A stretch of DNA of 64,000 nt from UBA1479 sp963976055 (GCA_963976055.1 CAXBJB010000013.1:1-64000), one strand, 5' to 3'. Shown: positions 9,089-17,820, counted from the stretch's first letter. Numbers and translations: made by a program. Notes: generated by a model not told the origin, from the letters alone.

Positions 9089-9438
9089 GGAAGAACCCGA
9101 GCGGCCCCGACCTGACCGAAATCGCCGATGCCACGGAAGCCGCCGCCGACCCCGACGCCGGCAACGCCAACTATGTCGCGGCCATGATCCGCAACGCCCG
9201 CGCTATCGCAGCGCGTCAGGCCGCCACCGGTGACACGCCGGAACGGGCCGAAACGGCGTCGCTCAAGGCGCTGCTGGGCACGGACGGCGGTCTTGAAGAC
9301 CTCAACCGGGCCCTCGCCCGGGCCATCCGCGACGGCAATGCCCCCACAGGCACCCACGCCCATCTGACCGCCGTCATGCGGGCGGAACTGGGTGAAAGCA
9401 ATCCCCGCTATCTCGCCCGCCTGGATGACGATTCCTGA
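9085..9438 (+). CDS. DUF6285-type protein
   Basis: This 117-residue, mostly helical, Ala/Asp-rich protein is coupled to the phosphotransferase gene by an ATGA overlap. The pattern NANYVAAMIRNARAIAARQ and the late PRYLARL match what I remember of the DUF6285 family, which regularly follows acyl-CoA dehydrogenase and phosphotransferase genes. The role is unknown; the constant company suggests an accessory subunit or regulator of the phosphotransferase step. There is no signal peptide or membrane segment. Confidence 0.65.
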   Translation: MRKNPSGPDLTEIADATEAAADPDAGNANYVAAMIRNARAIAARQAATGDTPERAETASLKALLGTDGGLEDLNRALARAIRDGNAPTGTHAHLTAVMRAELGESNPRYLARLDDDS

Positions 9439-9475
9439 GTGAACGGCCCAGCGTGAACGGCCCAGCGTGAACGGC
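9439..9475. repeat. Tandem 14-bp repeat (2.6 copies)
   Basis: Two full copies of GTGAACGGCCCAGC and a third partial copy (GTGAACGGC) directly follow the stop codon of the DUF6285 gene. The unit length is not a multiple of three and no reading frame uses it. It is probably a slippage product in the intergenic spacer and may vary between strains. Confidence 0.85.
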
Positions 9476-9528
9476 AATGTGATGGGGCGTGATTTCACCG
9501 CCCCCCGCAGGGCGGCGATAATCCAGCC

Positions 9529-9876
9529 ATGACGACGATTTTGCTGGTCGATGACGACGCGGACCTGCGTGGGACGCTGTGCGAAACCCTGGAAGACGCC
9601 GGGTTTCGCGTGCTGTCCGCATCGGGCGGCCATGCGGCGCTTGAGATCGTCACGCGCGAGTCCGTCGATACCGCCGTCACCGACATCGTCATGGCCGACG
9701 GCGAAGGCATCGAGTTCATCATCAAGGCGAAGGCGGCCCGCCCGGGCTTGCCGGTGATCGCCATGTCTGCCAAGGCCATGTATCTCACGGACGCGGCCCG
9801 ACTGGGCGCCGATCACACGCTGCTGAAGCCGTTTCGCCTGCGCGCGCTTCTGGCCCTGCTCGGCCCCGCCGCCTAG
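9529..9876 (+). CDS. Single-domain response regulator (CheY-like receiver)
   Basis: The 115-residue product is a bare receiver domain: the acidic cluster VDDDAD at residues 7-12, phospho-acceptor Asp at about 52 (TAVTDIVMADG), the Ser/Thr switch in IAMSAK, and the conserved Lys in LLKPF. There is no output domain, so it must act by protein contact or as a phosphate shuttle. No histidine kinase or chemotaxis gene is nearby, so its partner is outside the window. Confidence 0.9.
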   Translation: MTTILLVDDDADLRGTLCETLEDAGFRVLSASGGHAALEIVTRESVDTAVTDIVMADGEGIEFIIKAKAARPGLPVIAMSAKAMYLTDAARLGADHTLLKPFRLRALLALLGPAA

Positions 9877-9972
9877 GTCGTGCGTTTCCGAACATAAGGC
9901 GTTATATAGCTTCAGAGACAAAAACGGCGCCGCCGCCCTGGCCGCCGCCGCACCGAGGAGACGCCCGCCCCC

Positions 9973-11274
9973 ATGTCCATCGTATTGGGATGCATCGCCG
10001 ACGATTTCACCGGCGCCACGGACCTTGCCAACACCCTGGTCAAGAACGGCATGCGCACGGTTCAGGTCAACGGCGTGCCCTCGGGCGCCAGCCTGAAGGA
10101 CCTGGGCGACGCGGAAGCCGTGGTCGTTGCGCTGAAGTCCCGCACCTGCCCGGTACACGAAGCGGTCACGGAATCGCTCGCCGCCCTGGCCTGGCTCAAG
10201 GGTCTGGGCACCCGGCAGATCTTCTTCAAATACTGTTCGACCTTCGATTCCACGGACATCGGCAACATCGGCCCGGTCGCCGATGCCCTGCTGGATGCGC
10301 TCGACACCGATTTCGCCATTGCCTGCCCAGCCTTTCCGACCACGGGGCGGACGATCTACAAGGGCTATCTGTTCGTGAACGACGTCCTGTTGTCGGAATC
10401 GAGCCTCAAGGACCATCCCCTGACCCCCATGCGCGACGCCAATCTGGTGCGCGTGCTGTCCCGTCAGACGGACGAGATGGTCGGCCTGGTCGAACACAAG
10501 ATCGTGCGCAAGGGACCGGCAGAGGTAAAGGCCGCCTTTGCCGCCCTGAAAAAAAACGGCAACCGCTATGCCATCGTCGATGCCCTGGACGACGCCGATC
10601 TGGGCGTGATCGGACAGGCCGTGGCCGACCACCCATTGGTCACCGGCGGCTCGGGCATTGCGCTGGGCCTGCCGGAAAATTACCGCCGCCAGGGCCTTCT
10701 GGGCGCGGCCGCCAAGGCGCAACTGCCGAATGTCACCGGCCCCGCCGTGGTCATCGCCGGCAGCTGCTCGCAGGCGACTCGTGGCCAGGTCGCGCGGGCG
10801 AAAAAGCTATGGCCGACCCATCAGGTCGACCCGCTTGCGCTCGGCGACGTGGTCGACGCGGCGCGCGTGCTGGCCGACAAGGTATTGGCCGGCCTCAATG
10901 CCGGACCGCAGCTGATCTATTCCACCGCCGACCCGGACACGGTGTTGAAGGTGCAATCGGAAATGGGCCGCGGTCAGGCGGGCGACACGGTCGAACGGTT
11001 CTTCGGGCGCCTGGCGCGCAACCTGCGCGACGGCGGCATGCGCCGCTTCGTCGTCGCCGGCGGCGAAACTTCGGGCGCCGTGGTCCAGGCGCTGGGCGTT
11101 CAGGCCATGCGCATCGGCCCGGAAATCGACCCGGGCGTGCCTTGGACGGAAAGCCTGTCGCTGGGCGCCGGCGGCGAGGCGCCCCTGGCGCTCGCCCTCA
11201 AGTCCGGCAACTTCGGGGCCGAGGACTTCTTCGAAAAGGCACTCGCCATGCTCGACCAAAGGTCCGCCGCATGA
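9973..11274 (+). CDS. otnK: 3-oxo-tetronate kinase (four-carbon acid sugar kinase family)
   Basis: The 433-residue product has the two-domain four-carbon acid sugar kinase fold: N-terminal LGCIADDFTGATDLAN for substrate binding and a C-terminal nucleotide domain with FVVAGGETSGAVVQALG and GPEIDPGVPW. OtnK phosphorylates 3-oxo-tetronate at C4. It overlaps by 4 bp with otnC, the decarboxylase acting next, which supports the specific name over the broader family. GAGGAG sits about 12 bp before ATG 9973. The tetronate dehydrogenase that would start the pathway is not adjacent. Confidence 0.88.
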   Translation: MSIVLGCIADDFTGATDLANTLVKNGMRTVQVNGVPSGASLKDLGDAEAVVVALKSRTCPVHEAVTESLAALAWLKGLGTRQIFFKYCSTFDSTDIGNIGPVADALLDALDTDFAIACPAFPTTGRTIYKGYLFVNDVLLSESSLKDHPLTPMRDANLVRVLSRQTDEMVGLVEHKIVRKGPAEVKAAFAALKKNGNRYAIVDALDDADLGVIGQAVADHPLVTGGSGIALGLPENYRRQGLLGAAAKAQLPNVTGPAVVIAGSCSQATRGQVARAKKLWPTHQVDPLALGDVVDAARVLADKVLAGLNAGPQLIYSTADPDTVLKVQSEMGRGQAGDTVERFFGRLARNLRDGGMRRFVVAGGETSGAVVQALGVQAMRIGPEIDPGVPWTESLSLGAGGEAPLALALKSGNFGAEDFFEKALAMLDQRSAA

Positions 11275-11909
11275 CCCCGGAGAACAAACAACGCGACGAG
11301 ATCGCGCTGCTCGGCAAATCCTTGTTCGACCGGGGCATGACCTATGCCTCGTCCGGCAACATCAGTGTTCGGACCGAGGACGGCGGCTGGCTGATGACGC
11401 CGTCCGGGTCCTGCCTGGGGCGCCTCGATCCGGAACGCATTTCCAAGTTGGACAAGGACGGCGCCCACGTCAGCGGCGACAAGCCAACCATCGAAACCTT
11501 CCTGCATATGGCCGTCTACGATCAGCGCGCCACGGCCAAGGCCATCGTGCACCTGCATTCGACCCATTCCGTCGCGGTCAGTTGCCTCAAGGAAGTGGAC
11601 CCGAAGAACGTGCTGCCGCCGATCACCGCCTATTACGTGATGAAGGTCGGCACCCTGCCGCTGATCCCGTTCTTTCCGCCGGGCAGTGTCGACCTTGCCA
11701 AGGCCGTGAAGGAAATGGCGTCGGGCCACCATGCGGTGCTACTCGCCAACCACGGCCCCGTGGTCGCGGGCAAGACGCTTGCCGACGCGGTCTACGCGAC
11801 GGAGGAATTGGAGGAAACGGCGCGGCTCTACCTGATGCTGCGCGGGCTCGACACCACGTTCCTCACACCGGAACAGGTCGCCGACCTGAAGGCGCGCTTT
11901 CCGTCCTGA
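11271..11909 (+). CDS. otnC: 3-oxo-tetronate 4-phosphate decarboxylase (class II aldolase family)
   Basis: The 212-residue protein is a class II aldolase/adducin domain with TYASSGNISVR for phosphate binding, the metal-binding pair in IVHLHSTHS, and the later histidine in HHAVLLANHGPVV. OtnC decarboxylates 3-oxo-tetronate 4-phosphate to dihydroxyacetone phosphate. Coupling to otnK by ATGA supports this over plain aldolase activity. Downstream is a short GGCCGATCCGGCC palindrome followed by A-rich sequence, too weak to call a terminator. Confidence 0.87.
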   Translation: MTPENKQRDEIALLGKSLFDRGMTYASSGNISVRTEDGGWLMTPSGSCLGRLDPERISKLDKDGAHVSGDKPTIETFLHMAVYDQRATAKAIVHLHSTHSVAVSCLKEVDPKNVLPPITAYYVMKVGTLPLIPFFPPGSVDLAKAVKEMASGHHAVLLANHGPVVAGKTLADAVYATEELEETARLYLMLRGLDTTFLTPEQVADLKARFPS

Positions 11910-11978
11910 GACGGCCGATCCGGCCAAAGCATCAAAAAATCACGGTCCGAGCCGCAAGACGGTTGCCGCAATTGTTTT

Positions 11979-12020
11979 TCCATGAAATATATAGACTGTT
12001 CAGTCTATATATTTCATGGA
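11979..12020. promoter_or_regulatory. 42-bp perfect inverted repeat (TetR-type operator candidate)
   Basis: Two 20-base arms (11979-11998 and 12001-12020) are exact reverse complements around a TT spacer. The core is TATAGACTG-TT-CAGTCTATA, a pattern typical of TetR-family operators. It ends 15 bp before the VOC gene start, where a bound repressor would block transcription or initiation. No TetR gene lies in the window. The transcript could also fold into a hairpin, but the stem is AT-rich and has no U-tract, so an operator is the better reading. Confidence 0.7.
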
Positions 12021-12035
12021 ATCGGAGCATCCCCC

Positions 12036-12449
12036 ATGACCACGCCCCCGCTCACCCTCGGCGCCCATCACATCGGCCTGACGGTTCCCGACCTCGCCCG
12101 GACCAAGTCCTTCCTTGAAGGCGCACTCGGCTTTCAACAGGTGGGGGAAGTTCCCGATTATCCGGCGGTGTTCGTTTCGGACGGCACGGTCATGCTGACC
12201 CTGTGGCGGGCGGAAAATCCGGAAACCGCCACGCCCTTCGACCGCAAGAAAAACATCGGCCTGCATCACCTGGCCCTGAAGGTCGCGGATTTCGCGGCGC
12301 TGAACACCGTTTACGAACGGGTCAGCGCCTGGCCCGCCGTCGAGATCGAATGCGCGCCCTGCCCGGTCCGACCGGAATCCCCGGCGCGGCATTTTATCTG
12401 CATCATTCCGGGCGGGCTGCGGTTCGAATTCTTCGCCCCGGCTGAATAG
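12036..12449 (+). CDS. VOC-family (glyoxalase/dioxygenase-like) protein
   Basis: The 137-residue product shows the paired beta-alpha-beta-beta-beta modules of the vicinal oxygen chelate fold. LGAHHIGLTVPDL gives the first metal His, LHHLALKVADF the second, and RFEFFAP the final Glu. Members include glyoxalases, dioxygenases and binding proteins; the substrate is unknown. ATG 12036 follows GGAG at normal spacing. The gene lies right behind the long palindrome and is probably under tight repression. It converges with the enoyl-CoA hydratase gene 6 bp away. Confidence 0.82.
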   Translation: MTTPPLTLGAHHIGLTVPDLARTKSFLEGALGFQQVGEVPDYPAVFVSDGTVMLTLWRAENPETATPFDRKKNIGLHHLALKVADFAALNTVYERVSAWPAVEIECAPCPVRPESPARHFICIIPGGLRFEFFAPAE

Positions 12450-12455
12450 CCGCGA

Positions 12456-13247
12456 TCAGACGCCCTTCCATTCCGGCTTTTGCTTGGCGACGAAGCTTTC
12501 AACACCGTGCTTGAAATCGCGGCTGCCGTAGGCGGCATGGATCAGGTCGCGGTCGTCGGGGGTCAGGTCGGTACCCAGGCGGCGCAGGGCCTCCTTGGTC
12601 ACGCGCATGGTCACCGGCGCGTGGCCCAACAGCTTTTCGACGATTTCCGCCTGCAAGGCATCGATGCCGTCGGCGTCCGCCACGGCCAGTAGATAGCCAT
12701 GGCCCAGAAGTTCTTCGGCTTCGGGCATTTCCGCCAGCATCAGCATGCGCTTGACCATGGGCAGGCCGAGGGTTTCCGTCAGCGCCCGCAGATTCTGCGC
12801 CGAGAGGCAGTTGCCCAGCGTGCGCGCGATGGGCACGCCGAACCGCGATCCCGCCGTGGCGATGCGGAAGTCGCAGGCATTGGCGATGGCCATACCGCCG
12901 CCGACGGCCCAGCCCTCGACCACGCAGAGGGTCGGCATGGGCAGGCGTTCGACGCGGGAGATATAGGTTTCGACCTTGTCCTCATAGGCCAGACCGTCGT
13001 CGCCCGAGGTGAAGGCCCCGAACTGGGCGATGTCCGTGCCGGCGACGAAGGCCTTGCCCCCCGCTCCCCGGAACACGGCGACCCGCACGGAGGTATCGTC
13101 CATGATTTCGTCGCAGGCATCGGCCAGACCTTCGTACATGGTCCAGGTCATGGCGTTGCGGGCCTGCGGCCGGTCGAAGATCAGATGGGCAACAGAGCCG
13201 TTGCGGGTCAGGCGCACTGCACCTTGGTCGTCTGCGGGAGTGGTCAT
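12456..13247 (-). CDS. Enoyl-CoA hydratase/isomerase
   Basis: The 263-residue protein has the crotonase fold. FRGAGGKAFVAGTDIAQF forms the first half of the oxyanion hole and VEGWAVGGGMAIANACDF the second. The position of the usual first catalytic Glu appears to be occupied by other residues (TLGNCLS), so the exact reaction is open (hydratase, isomerase or a relative). ATG 13247 was chosen with GGAACC upstream; an in-frame extension to 13298 lacks support. It is divergent from the ModE-like gene and not in an operon. Confidence 0.83.
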   Translation of the reverse strand: MTTPADDQGAVRLTRNGSVAHLIFDRPQARNAMTWTMYEGLADACDEIMDDTSVRVAVFRGAGGKAFVAGTDIAQFGAFTSGDDGLAYEDKVETYISRVERLPMPTLCVVEGWAVGGGMAIANACDFRIATAGSRFGVPIARTLGNCLSAQNLRALTETLGLPMVKRMLMLAEMPEAEELLGHGYLLAVADADGIDALQAEIVEKLLGHAPVTMRVTKEALRRLGTDLTPDDRDLIHAAYGSRDFKHGVESFVAKQKPEWKGV

Positions 13248-13381
13248 GGGGCTTGGTTCCGTGATTGTTGGGTGGCAACTGAATTCTGCGGGCCGCATCC
13301 TAGCCCAGGTGGATGCGTAGGCACAGCCATGAGGGGAATTTTCGCCTGACCGGGCGGCGCCAAGCGGAGTAGAATGCCGCC

Positions 13382-13747
13382 ATGAAGGCAGGAAATCAGC
13401 AGACGGGGGCGCGGCTCCGCGTCGTTCTCTCCCCCGACGTCGCCATCGGGCCGGGCAAGGCCGACCTGTTGCAAGGTGTCGGCGAAACCGGTTCCATCGC
13501 CGCCGCCGGGCGCGGGCTGGGCATGAGCTACAAGAAGGCCTGGGGACTGATCGAGGCCCTGAACGCGCAGTTCGGCACGCCTCTGGTCACCACGTCGCGG
13601 GGCGGCAGCACGCGCGGCGGGGCCGAGTTGACGGACCTGGGCCACAAGGTTCTCGACCAGTACCGCAAGATGGAGGCCAAGACCGAAAAAGCCATCGCCG
13701 GGGACCTTGTCGCCATGCGCAAGCTGCTGCTCAAGGATGGTGCCTGA
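13382..13747 (+). CDS. ModE-like DNA-binding protein (N-terminal domain only)
   Basis: The 121-residue product is the LysR-like winged helix found at the N-terminus of ModE: GETGSIAAAGRGLGMSYKKAWGLIE forms the helix-turn-helix, and a wing plus dimer helix follow. The molybdate-binding TOBE/Mop half of ModE is missing, so it cannot sense molybdate as E. coli ModE does. It lies 84 bp before modA in the same direction and is the obvious candidate regulator of modABC. A free Mop protein is encoded at 37146, which might supply sensing in trans (inference). Confidence 0.82.
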   Translation: MKAGNQQTGARLRVVLSPDVAIGPGKADLLQGVGETGSIAAAGRGLGMSYKKAWGLIEALNAQFGTPLVTTSRGGSTRGGAELTDLGHKVLDQYRKMEAKTEKAIAGDLVAMRKLLLKDGA

Positions 13748-13831
13748 CCGGTCCCCACGCGCCTCTTGCCAAGAACCGTCCGTGGCGATAGTTTCCGATA
13801 TGTCCGAGTTGTCCTATCGGAGAGGCTCACC

Positions 13832-14623
13832 ATGTCCATCGCCACTGCACTGAACCGCCGCACGCTGCTGCTGGCCGCCGCCGTCGTGGCGCTCGCCTTC
13901 ACCGGCCCCGCCCACGCGGGAGAGGTCAAGGTCGCCGTGGCCGCCAACTTCACCCAGGCCGCCAAGGATATCGGCGCCCTGTTCGAACAAAAGACCGGGC
14001 ACAAGATCGTGTTCAGCTTCGGGTCCACGGGCCAACTGTTCACCCAAATCGCCAAGGGCGCCCCCTTCGAGGTGTTCCTGGCCGCCGACCAGAAGCGCCC
14101 CCTGAAGGCCGGTGCCGACAGCCTCGCCGCCGTGGAAACCCGGTTTACCTACGCCACGGGCAAGATCGTGCTGTACAGCCGCGACGCCAAGCTGGTCGAG
14201 GGCCCCCGCACCCTGAAGCTGGGGAAATTTTCCAAGATCGCGATCGCCAATCCGGTGACCGCCCCTTATGGCGCCGCCGCGGTTGCCGCCATGCAGGCGC
14301 TGGACGTCTATGACGCCCTGAAGCCCAAGATCGTTCAGGGAAACAACATCGCCCAGACCCATCAGTTCGTGGAATCCGGCAACGCCGAACTCGGCTTCGT
14401 CGCCCTGTCGCAGGTCGCGGGGCACGACCAGGGGTCGCGCTGGCCTGTGCCGGAAAATCTCTATCCCGTCATCGCCCAGGATGCGATCCTGCTGAACACC
14501 GGCAAGGACAACCCGGTGGCCCGCGACTTCATGCTTTTTCTCGGCGGGGCCGAGGCCAACCGGGTGAAGGATAGGTTTGGCTACGGTGTGGGCGAGCCTC
14601 CCAAGATCCGCCCGGATGCCTGA
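13832..14623 (+). CDS. modA: Molybdate ABC transporter, periplasmic binding protein
   Basis: The 263-residue product has a cleavable signal ending in GPAHA and then the ModA fold. VAVAANFTQAAKDI carries early oxyanion contacts, FSFGSTGQLFTQI the next, and ANPVTAPYGAAAV the hinge. It captures molybdate (or tungstate) in the periplasm and delivers it to ModB. ATG 13832 is preceded by GGAGAGG. It is followed by modB with an 8-bp overlap. Arms CGATAG/CTATCG (13786-13791 and 13814-13819) lie in the leader and could be part of a regulator site. Confidence 0.92.
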   Translation: MSIATALNRRTLLLAAAVVALAFTGPAHAGEVKVAVAANFTQAAKDIGALFEQKTGHKIVFSFGSTGQLFTQIAKGAPFEVFLAADQKRPLKAGADSLAAVETRFTYATGKIVLYSRDAKLVEGPRTLKLGKFSKIAIANPVTAPYGAAAVAAMQALDVYDALKPKIVQGNNIAQTHQFVESGNAELGFVALSQVAGHDQGSRWPVPENLYPVIAQDAILLNTGKDNPVARDFMLFLGGAEANRVKDRFGYGVGEPPKIRPDA

Positions 14624-15311
14624 TCAGGGACTCGATCTCGCCGGGCTGTGGTCGCCGATCCGCCTGACGCTCGAGCTGGCCACGGTGACCACCGTCGCCC
14701 TGCTTATCATCGGCACGCCCATCGCCTGGTGGCTGGCGCGCTCCAGGTCCCGATGGAAGGAAGCGGTCGCCGCCGTGGTCGCCCTGCCGCTGGTGCTGCC
14801 GCCGACGGTGCTGGGATTCTACCTTCTGGTCGCCATGGGACCGGATGGCCCCGGCGGGTGGATCGCCGGGCTGTGGGGCGAACGCTCCCTCGCCTTTACC
14901 TTCCAGGGTCTGGTCATCGGCTCCGTGTTCTATTCGATGCCCTTCGTGGTGCAACCCATCCGCAACGCCTTCGAAGCCTTCGGCGACCGTCCGTTGGAGG
15001 TCGCGGCGACGCTGCACGCGTCGCCCTGGGACGCTTTCTGGTCCGTCGCCGTGCCCCTGGCGCGGCCGGGCTTCCTGACCGGCGCCGTGCTCGGTTTTGC
15101 CCATACGGTGGGCGAATTCGGCGTCGTGCTGATGATCGGCGGCAACATCCCGGGCGAAACCAAGGTGCTGTCCGTCGCCATCTACGACTATGTGGAAACC
15201 CTGCGCTGGGCCGAGGCCCATATCCTGGCCGGCGGCCTTCTGGTCTTCGCCTTCGTCGTCATCCTCGCCATGATGCTCCTGGAAAAGCGCGTCGGACGCG
15301 CCGCACGATGA
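14616..15311 (+). CDS. modB: Molybdate ABC transporter permease
   Basis: The 231-residue inner-membrane protein has five to six helices and the EAA loop contacting the ATPase (EVAATLHASPWDAFWSVAVPLARPG), typical of ModB. The FGVVLMIGGNIPGET segment is also characteristic of the family. ATG 14616 lies inside the end of modA and the gene overlaps modC by ATGA, so modABC is one translationally coupled unit. Confidence 0.92.
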   Translation: MPDQGLDLAGLWSPIRLTLELATVTTVALLIIGTPIAWWLARSRSRWKEAVAAVVALPLVLPPTVLGFYLLVAMGPDGPGGWIAGLWGERSLAFTFQGLVIGSVFYSMPFVVQPIRNAFEAFGDRPLEVAATLHASPWDAFWSVAVPLARPGFLTGAVLGFAHTVGEFGVVLMIGGNIPGETKVLSVAIYDYVETLRWAEAHILAGGLLVFAFVVILAMMLLEKRVGRAAR

Positions 15312-16420
15312 CTGCGGACGCCCCGGTTCTCGACGCCGCCTTCAAGGGGCCGGTCGGCAATTTCAACCTGGACGTCGCATTCAAGGCACCGCTTACCGGC
15401 GTGACAGCCCTGTTCGGGGCGTCGGGCTGCGGCAAGACCACAATCCTGCGCTGCATCGCCGGGCTGCACCGCCTGCCGGGCCGTCTCGCCCTCGGCGGCC
15501 GGACGTGGCAGGACGACGGGGAAAACCTGTTCCGCCCGCCGCACAAGCGGCGCGTCGGCTATGTGTTTCAGGAACCGTCCCTGTTTGCCCACCTGACCGT
15601 GCGCGGCAACCTGAACTTCGGCGCCCGCCGGGCACCGCGCGGCAATGGGGCCACCCCCACCGTCGATTTCGACCAGGTGGTCGATCTGCTCGGCATCGCG
15701 CATTTGCTGGACCGGGCACCGGCCAAGCTGTCCGGCGGCGAGCGGCAGCGCGTCGCGGTCGGCCGGGCGCTGTTGTCGGAACCGCGCCTGTTGTTGATGG
15801 ACGAACCGCTGTCGGCCCTCGACCGGTCGACCAAGGACGAAATCCTGACCTATTTCGAGATCCTGCAGCGGGAGATGAACATCCCCATTCTGTATGTCAG
15901 CCACGACATCGCCGAGGTCACGCGCCTGGCCGACCGGCTGGTCGTGCTGTCGCGCGGCGGCAAGGTCGCCGAGGGTTCCGTCGGCGAGGTGCTGGAACGC
16001 CTCGACCTGCAACCCATGACCGGGCGGTTCGAGGCTGGGGTCATGTTGACCGCCACGGTCAAGGCGCATGACGACGCCTTCAACCTGACCTTCCTGGATC
16101 ATCACGGCCAGACCCTGACCATCCCCGCCGCCGATGCCGCCATCGGCGAAACCCTGCGCCTGCGCGTGCGCGCCCGTGACGTCTCGCTGGCGACCCAGTC
16201 GCCCACGGGGATCAGCATCCGCAACATCCTGAAGGGCACGGTCATCGAGGTGCGGGAAGAACCGGACACCGCCTTCGCCGAAACCCTGATCGACATCGGC
16301 GGCGGCCGCCTGCGCGCGCGGGTCACCCGCCATGCGGTGGTGGACCTGAAACTGGCCGCAGGCATGCCCGTCCATGCCCTGATCAAGAGCATCACCTTCG
16401 ACCGGCGCTCGCTCGGCTGA
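15308..16420 (+). CDS. modC: Molybdate ABC transporter ATPase with C-terminal TOBE domain
   Basis: The 370-residue protein has Walker A GASGCGKTT near residue 38, signature LSGGERQRVAVGRAL, Walker B LLLMDEPLSALD and the H-loop SHD. The C-terminal third (from about residue 300) is a TOBE/Mop-like domain that binds molybdate and feeds back on transport in ModC proteins. It energises ModB on the cytoplasmic side and completes modABC. No further gene is coupled downstream. Confidence 0.92.
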   Translation: MTADAPVLDAAFKGPVGNFNLDVAFKAPLTGVTALFGASGCGKTTILRCIAGLHRLPGRLALGGRTWQDDGENLFRPPHKRRVGYVFQEPSLFAHLTVRGNLNFGARRAPRGNGATPTVDFDQVVDLLGIAHLLDRAPAKLSGGERQRVAVGRALLSEPRLLLMDEPLSALDRSTKDEILTYFEILQREMNIPILYVSHDIAEVTRLADRLVVLSRGGKVAEGSVGEVLERLDLQPMTGRFEAGVMLTATVKAHDDAFNLTFLDHHGQTLTIPAADAAIGETLRLRVRARDVSLATQSPTGISIRNILKGTVIEVREEPDTAFAETLIDIGGGRLRARVTRHAVVDLKLAAGMPVHALIKSITFDRRSLG

Positions 16421-16493
16421 ACCGCCGGACAGGCTGGAAAAACCTGCGCCGGGCGCGTAGGAATATCCTTGAACCCAGGGAGGATCGCTGGCC

Positions 16494-17114
16494 GTGAAGG
16501 ATTGGAACACGCGTTACGCCAAAGCGGGGACGGATGGCGACAGCCGCCTGTTCGGCGACCAGCCCTGCGAGTATCTGCGCGCCGTCCTGGCGCGCGCCGA
16601 TTTCTCCGCGCGCTCGGCCCTTTGCCTGGCCGACGGCGACGGCCGCAACGGCGGCTGGCTGGCGGAACAGGGCATCGCGGTGACGGCGGTCGACGCCTCG
16701 ACCGTAGCGACGGACCTGGCCCGGGCCCATGACACCGCGCGCGGCGTGACGGTCGAACGCATCGTGGACGATCTGGCCGCGTGGTCCCCGCCCCCCGGCC
16801 GCACCTGGGACGCGGTGTTCCTGATGTATCTGCAATGCGAAGCCGCCGTGCGCCTGCATGCGGCCCGGACGGCGGCGGCGGCGCTTGCGCCCGGCGGCTG
16901 GTTCGTCGCCGAGGGCTTTGCCCCGGCCGGCGCCGGCGGGCGCAGCCTGGGCCCGGAAGACCCGGACCTTTTGTATGAGTTGACGGACCTGCTCAACGCC
17001 CTGCCCGGGCTTGAGGTCATGGAGGCGCTCAAGGGCCGCATCCGTGTCAACGAAGGCCTGCGCCACCGGGGCGAAGCGCGGATCGCCCGCCTGCTGCTGC
17101 GCAAACCGGCGTAG
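16494..17114 (+). CDS. SAM-dependent methyltransferase (TehB-like)
   Basis: The 206-residue product begins MKDWNTRYA and has motif I as ALCLADGDGRNGGWLA, the ribose-binding acidic residue in VTAVDAS, and motif IV DAVFLMYLQC. This matches small class I methyltransferases near TehB (tellurite/thiol type). GTG 16494 follows GGAGG at 16480, which decides the start. It may act on a soft metalloid or thiol, but this is not shown. It converges with the lipoprotein gene. Confidence 0.78.
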   Translation: MKDWNTRYAKAGTDGDSRLFGDQPCEYLRAVLARADFSARSALCLADGDGRNGGWLAEQGIAVTAVDASTVATDLARAHDTARGVTVERIVDDLAAWSPPPGRTWDAVFLMYLQCEAAVRLHAARTAAAALAPGGWFVAEGFAPAGAGGRSLGPEDPDLLYELTDLLNALPGLEVMEALKGRIRVNEGLRHRGEARIARLLLRKPA

Positions 17115-17127
17115 CCGCCGCCCGCTA

Positions 17128-17718
17128 TCACCCGCCGCCGTCGCGGGCAATTGCGGGCCCCAGCCGGGCGATCACCGCCCGCGCATCATAGGCGTCGGCG
17201 CTGTCCGGCTTGGGCCCCCGGCCCAGGACGACATCGGCATGAGCCGTGTAGCGGTCGACGGGCCAGGACGTGGCCTCGCCGCGGCCGCCGAAATAACCGT
17301 AGGAGTATCCGCCGTACCCGTAGGGTCCGCAGCACCGGCCCCACCCGGGGCCGTAGAACCCGAAGCTCGGCCCGAACCCGAAGCCGAAGGGTCCGTCGTA
17401 ATCATAGCTCGTGTGGTAGACGGTGGTCTTGTCCGTGCCCCGGTCGGCGACGACGAAATGGTCACGGCCCCGGGCCAGGGTGATTTCGGCGGCGCGGTAG
17501 AGCAGGTAATTTTCCACCGTCTCACGCGGCGTCACCGTGTTGCCGGAAAAGGTCACGCGGATGCGGTCATCCTCCAACCTCTGTTCCCAATAACCGTGCC
17601 CTCGCGCGTCACCGGCGCCGGGCGCCGGACCGTAAGGCGTCGGCGCGGTGCAGGCGGCCAGCCCAAGGGCCGCCGCCAACAGGACGCAAAGGAAACCGCG
17701 ATTGCGGGGCCCATGCAT
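17128..17718 (-). CDS. Lipoprotein, CC0125/CC1285-like family
   Basis: The 196-residue protein has a lipoprotein signal (VLLAAALGLAAC, lipidated Cys near residue 23), then a domain with RIRVTFSGNTVTPRETVENYLLYRAAE, the hallmark of a small alphaproteobacterial family, and a Gly/Tyr/Phe-rich central loop. ATG 17718 is chosen because GGGAGAA precedes it. It lies 102 bp after tonB on the same strand and may be the last member of that operon, but no role in transport is known. Confidence 0.72.
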   Translation of the reverse strand: MHGPRNRGFLCVLLAAALGLAACTAPTPYGPAPGAGDARGHGYWEQRLEDDRIRVTFSGNTVTPRETVENYLLYRAAEITLARGRDHFVVADRGTDKTTVYHTSYDYDGPFGFGFGPSFGFYGPGWGRCCGPYGYGGYSYGYFGGRGEATSWPVDRYTAHADVVLGRGPKPDSADAYDARAVIARLGPAIARDGGG

Positions 17719-17820
17719 GAACGTTCTCCCACGGGCGATAACGCGTTTCTTGGATATAGGAACGGCGGCCCGGCCCGGCAACGGGTCGCCAGTGGCCCGC
17801 CGACCTCACCGCAAAGACCC

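Noticed and set aside
9898..9908. GCGTTATATAG resembling half of an E. coli ModE site, before otnK
   Set aside because: The second half is missing and otnK has no link to molybdenum.
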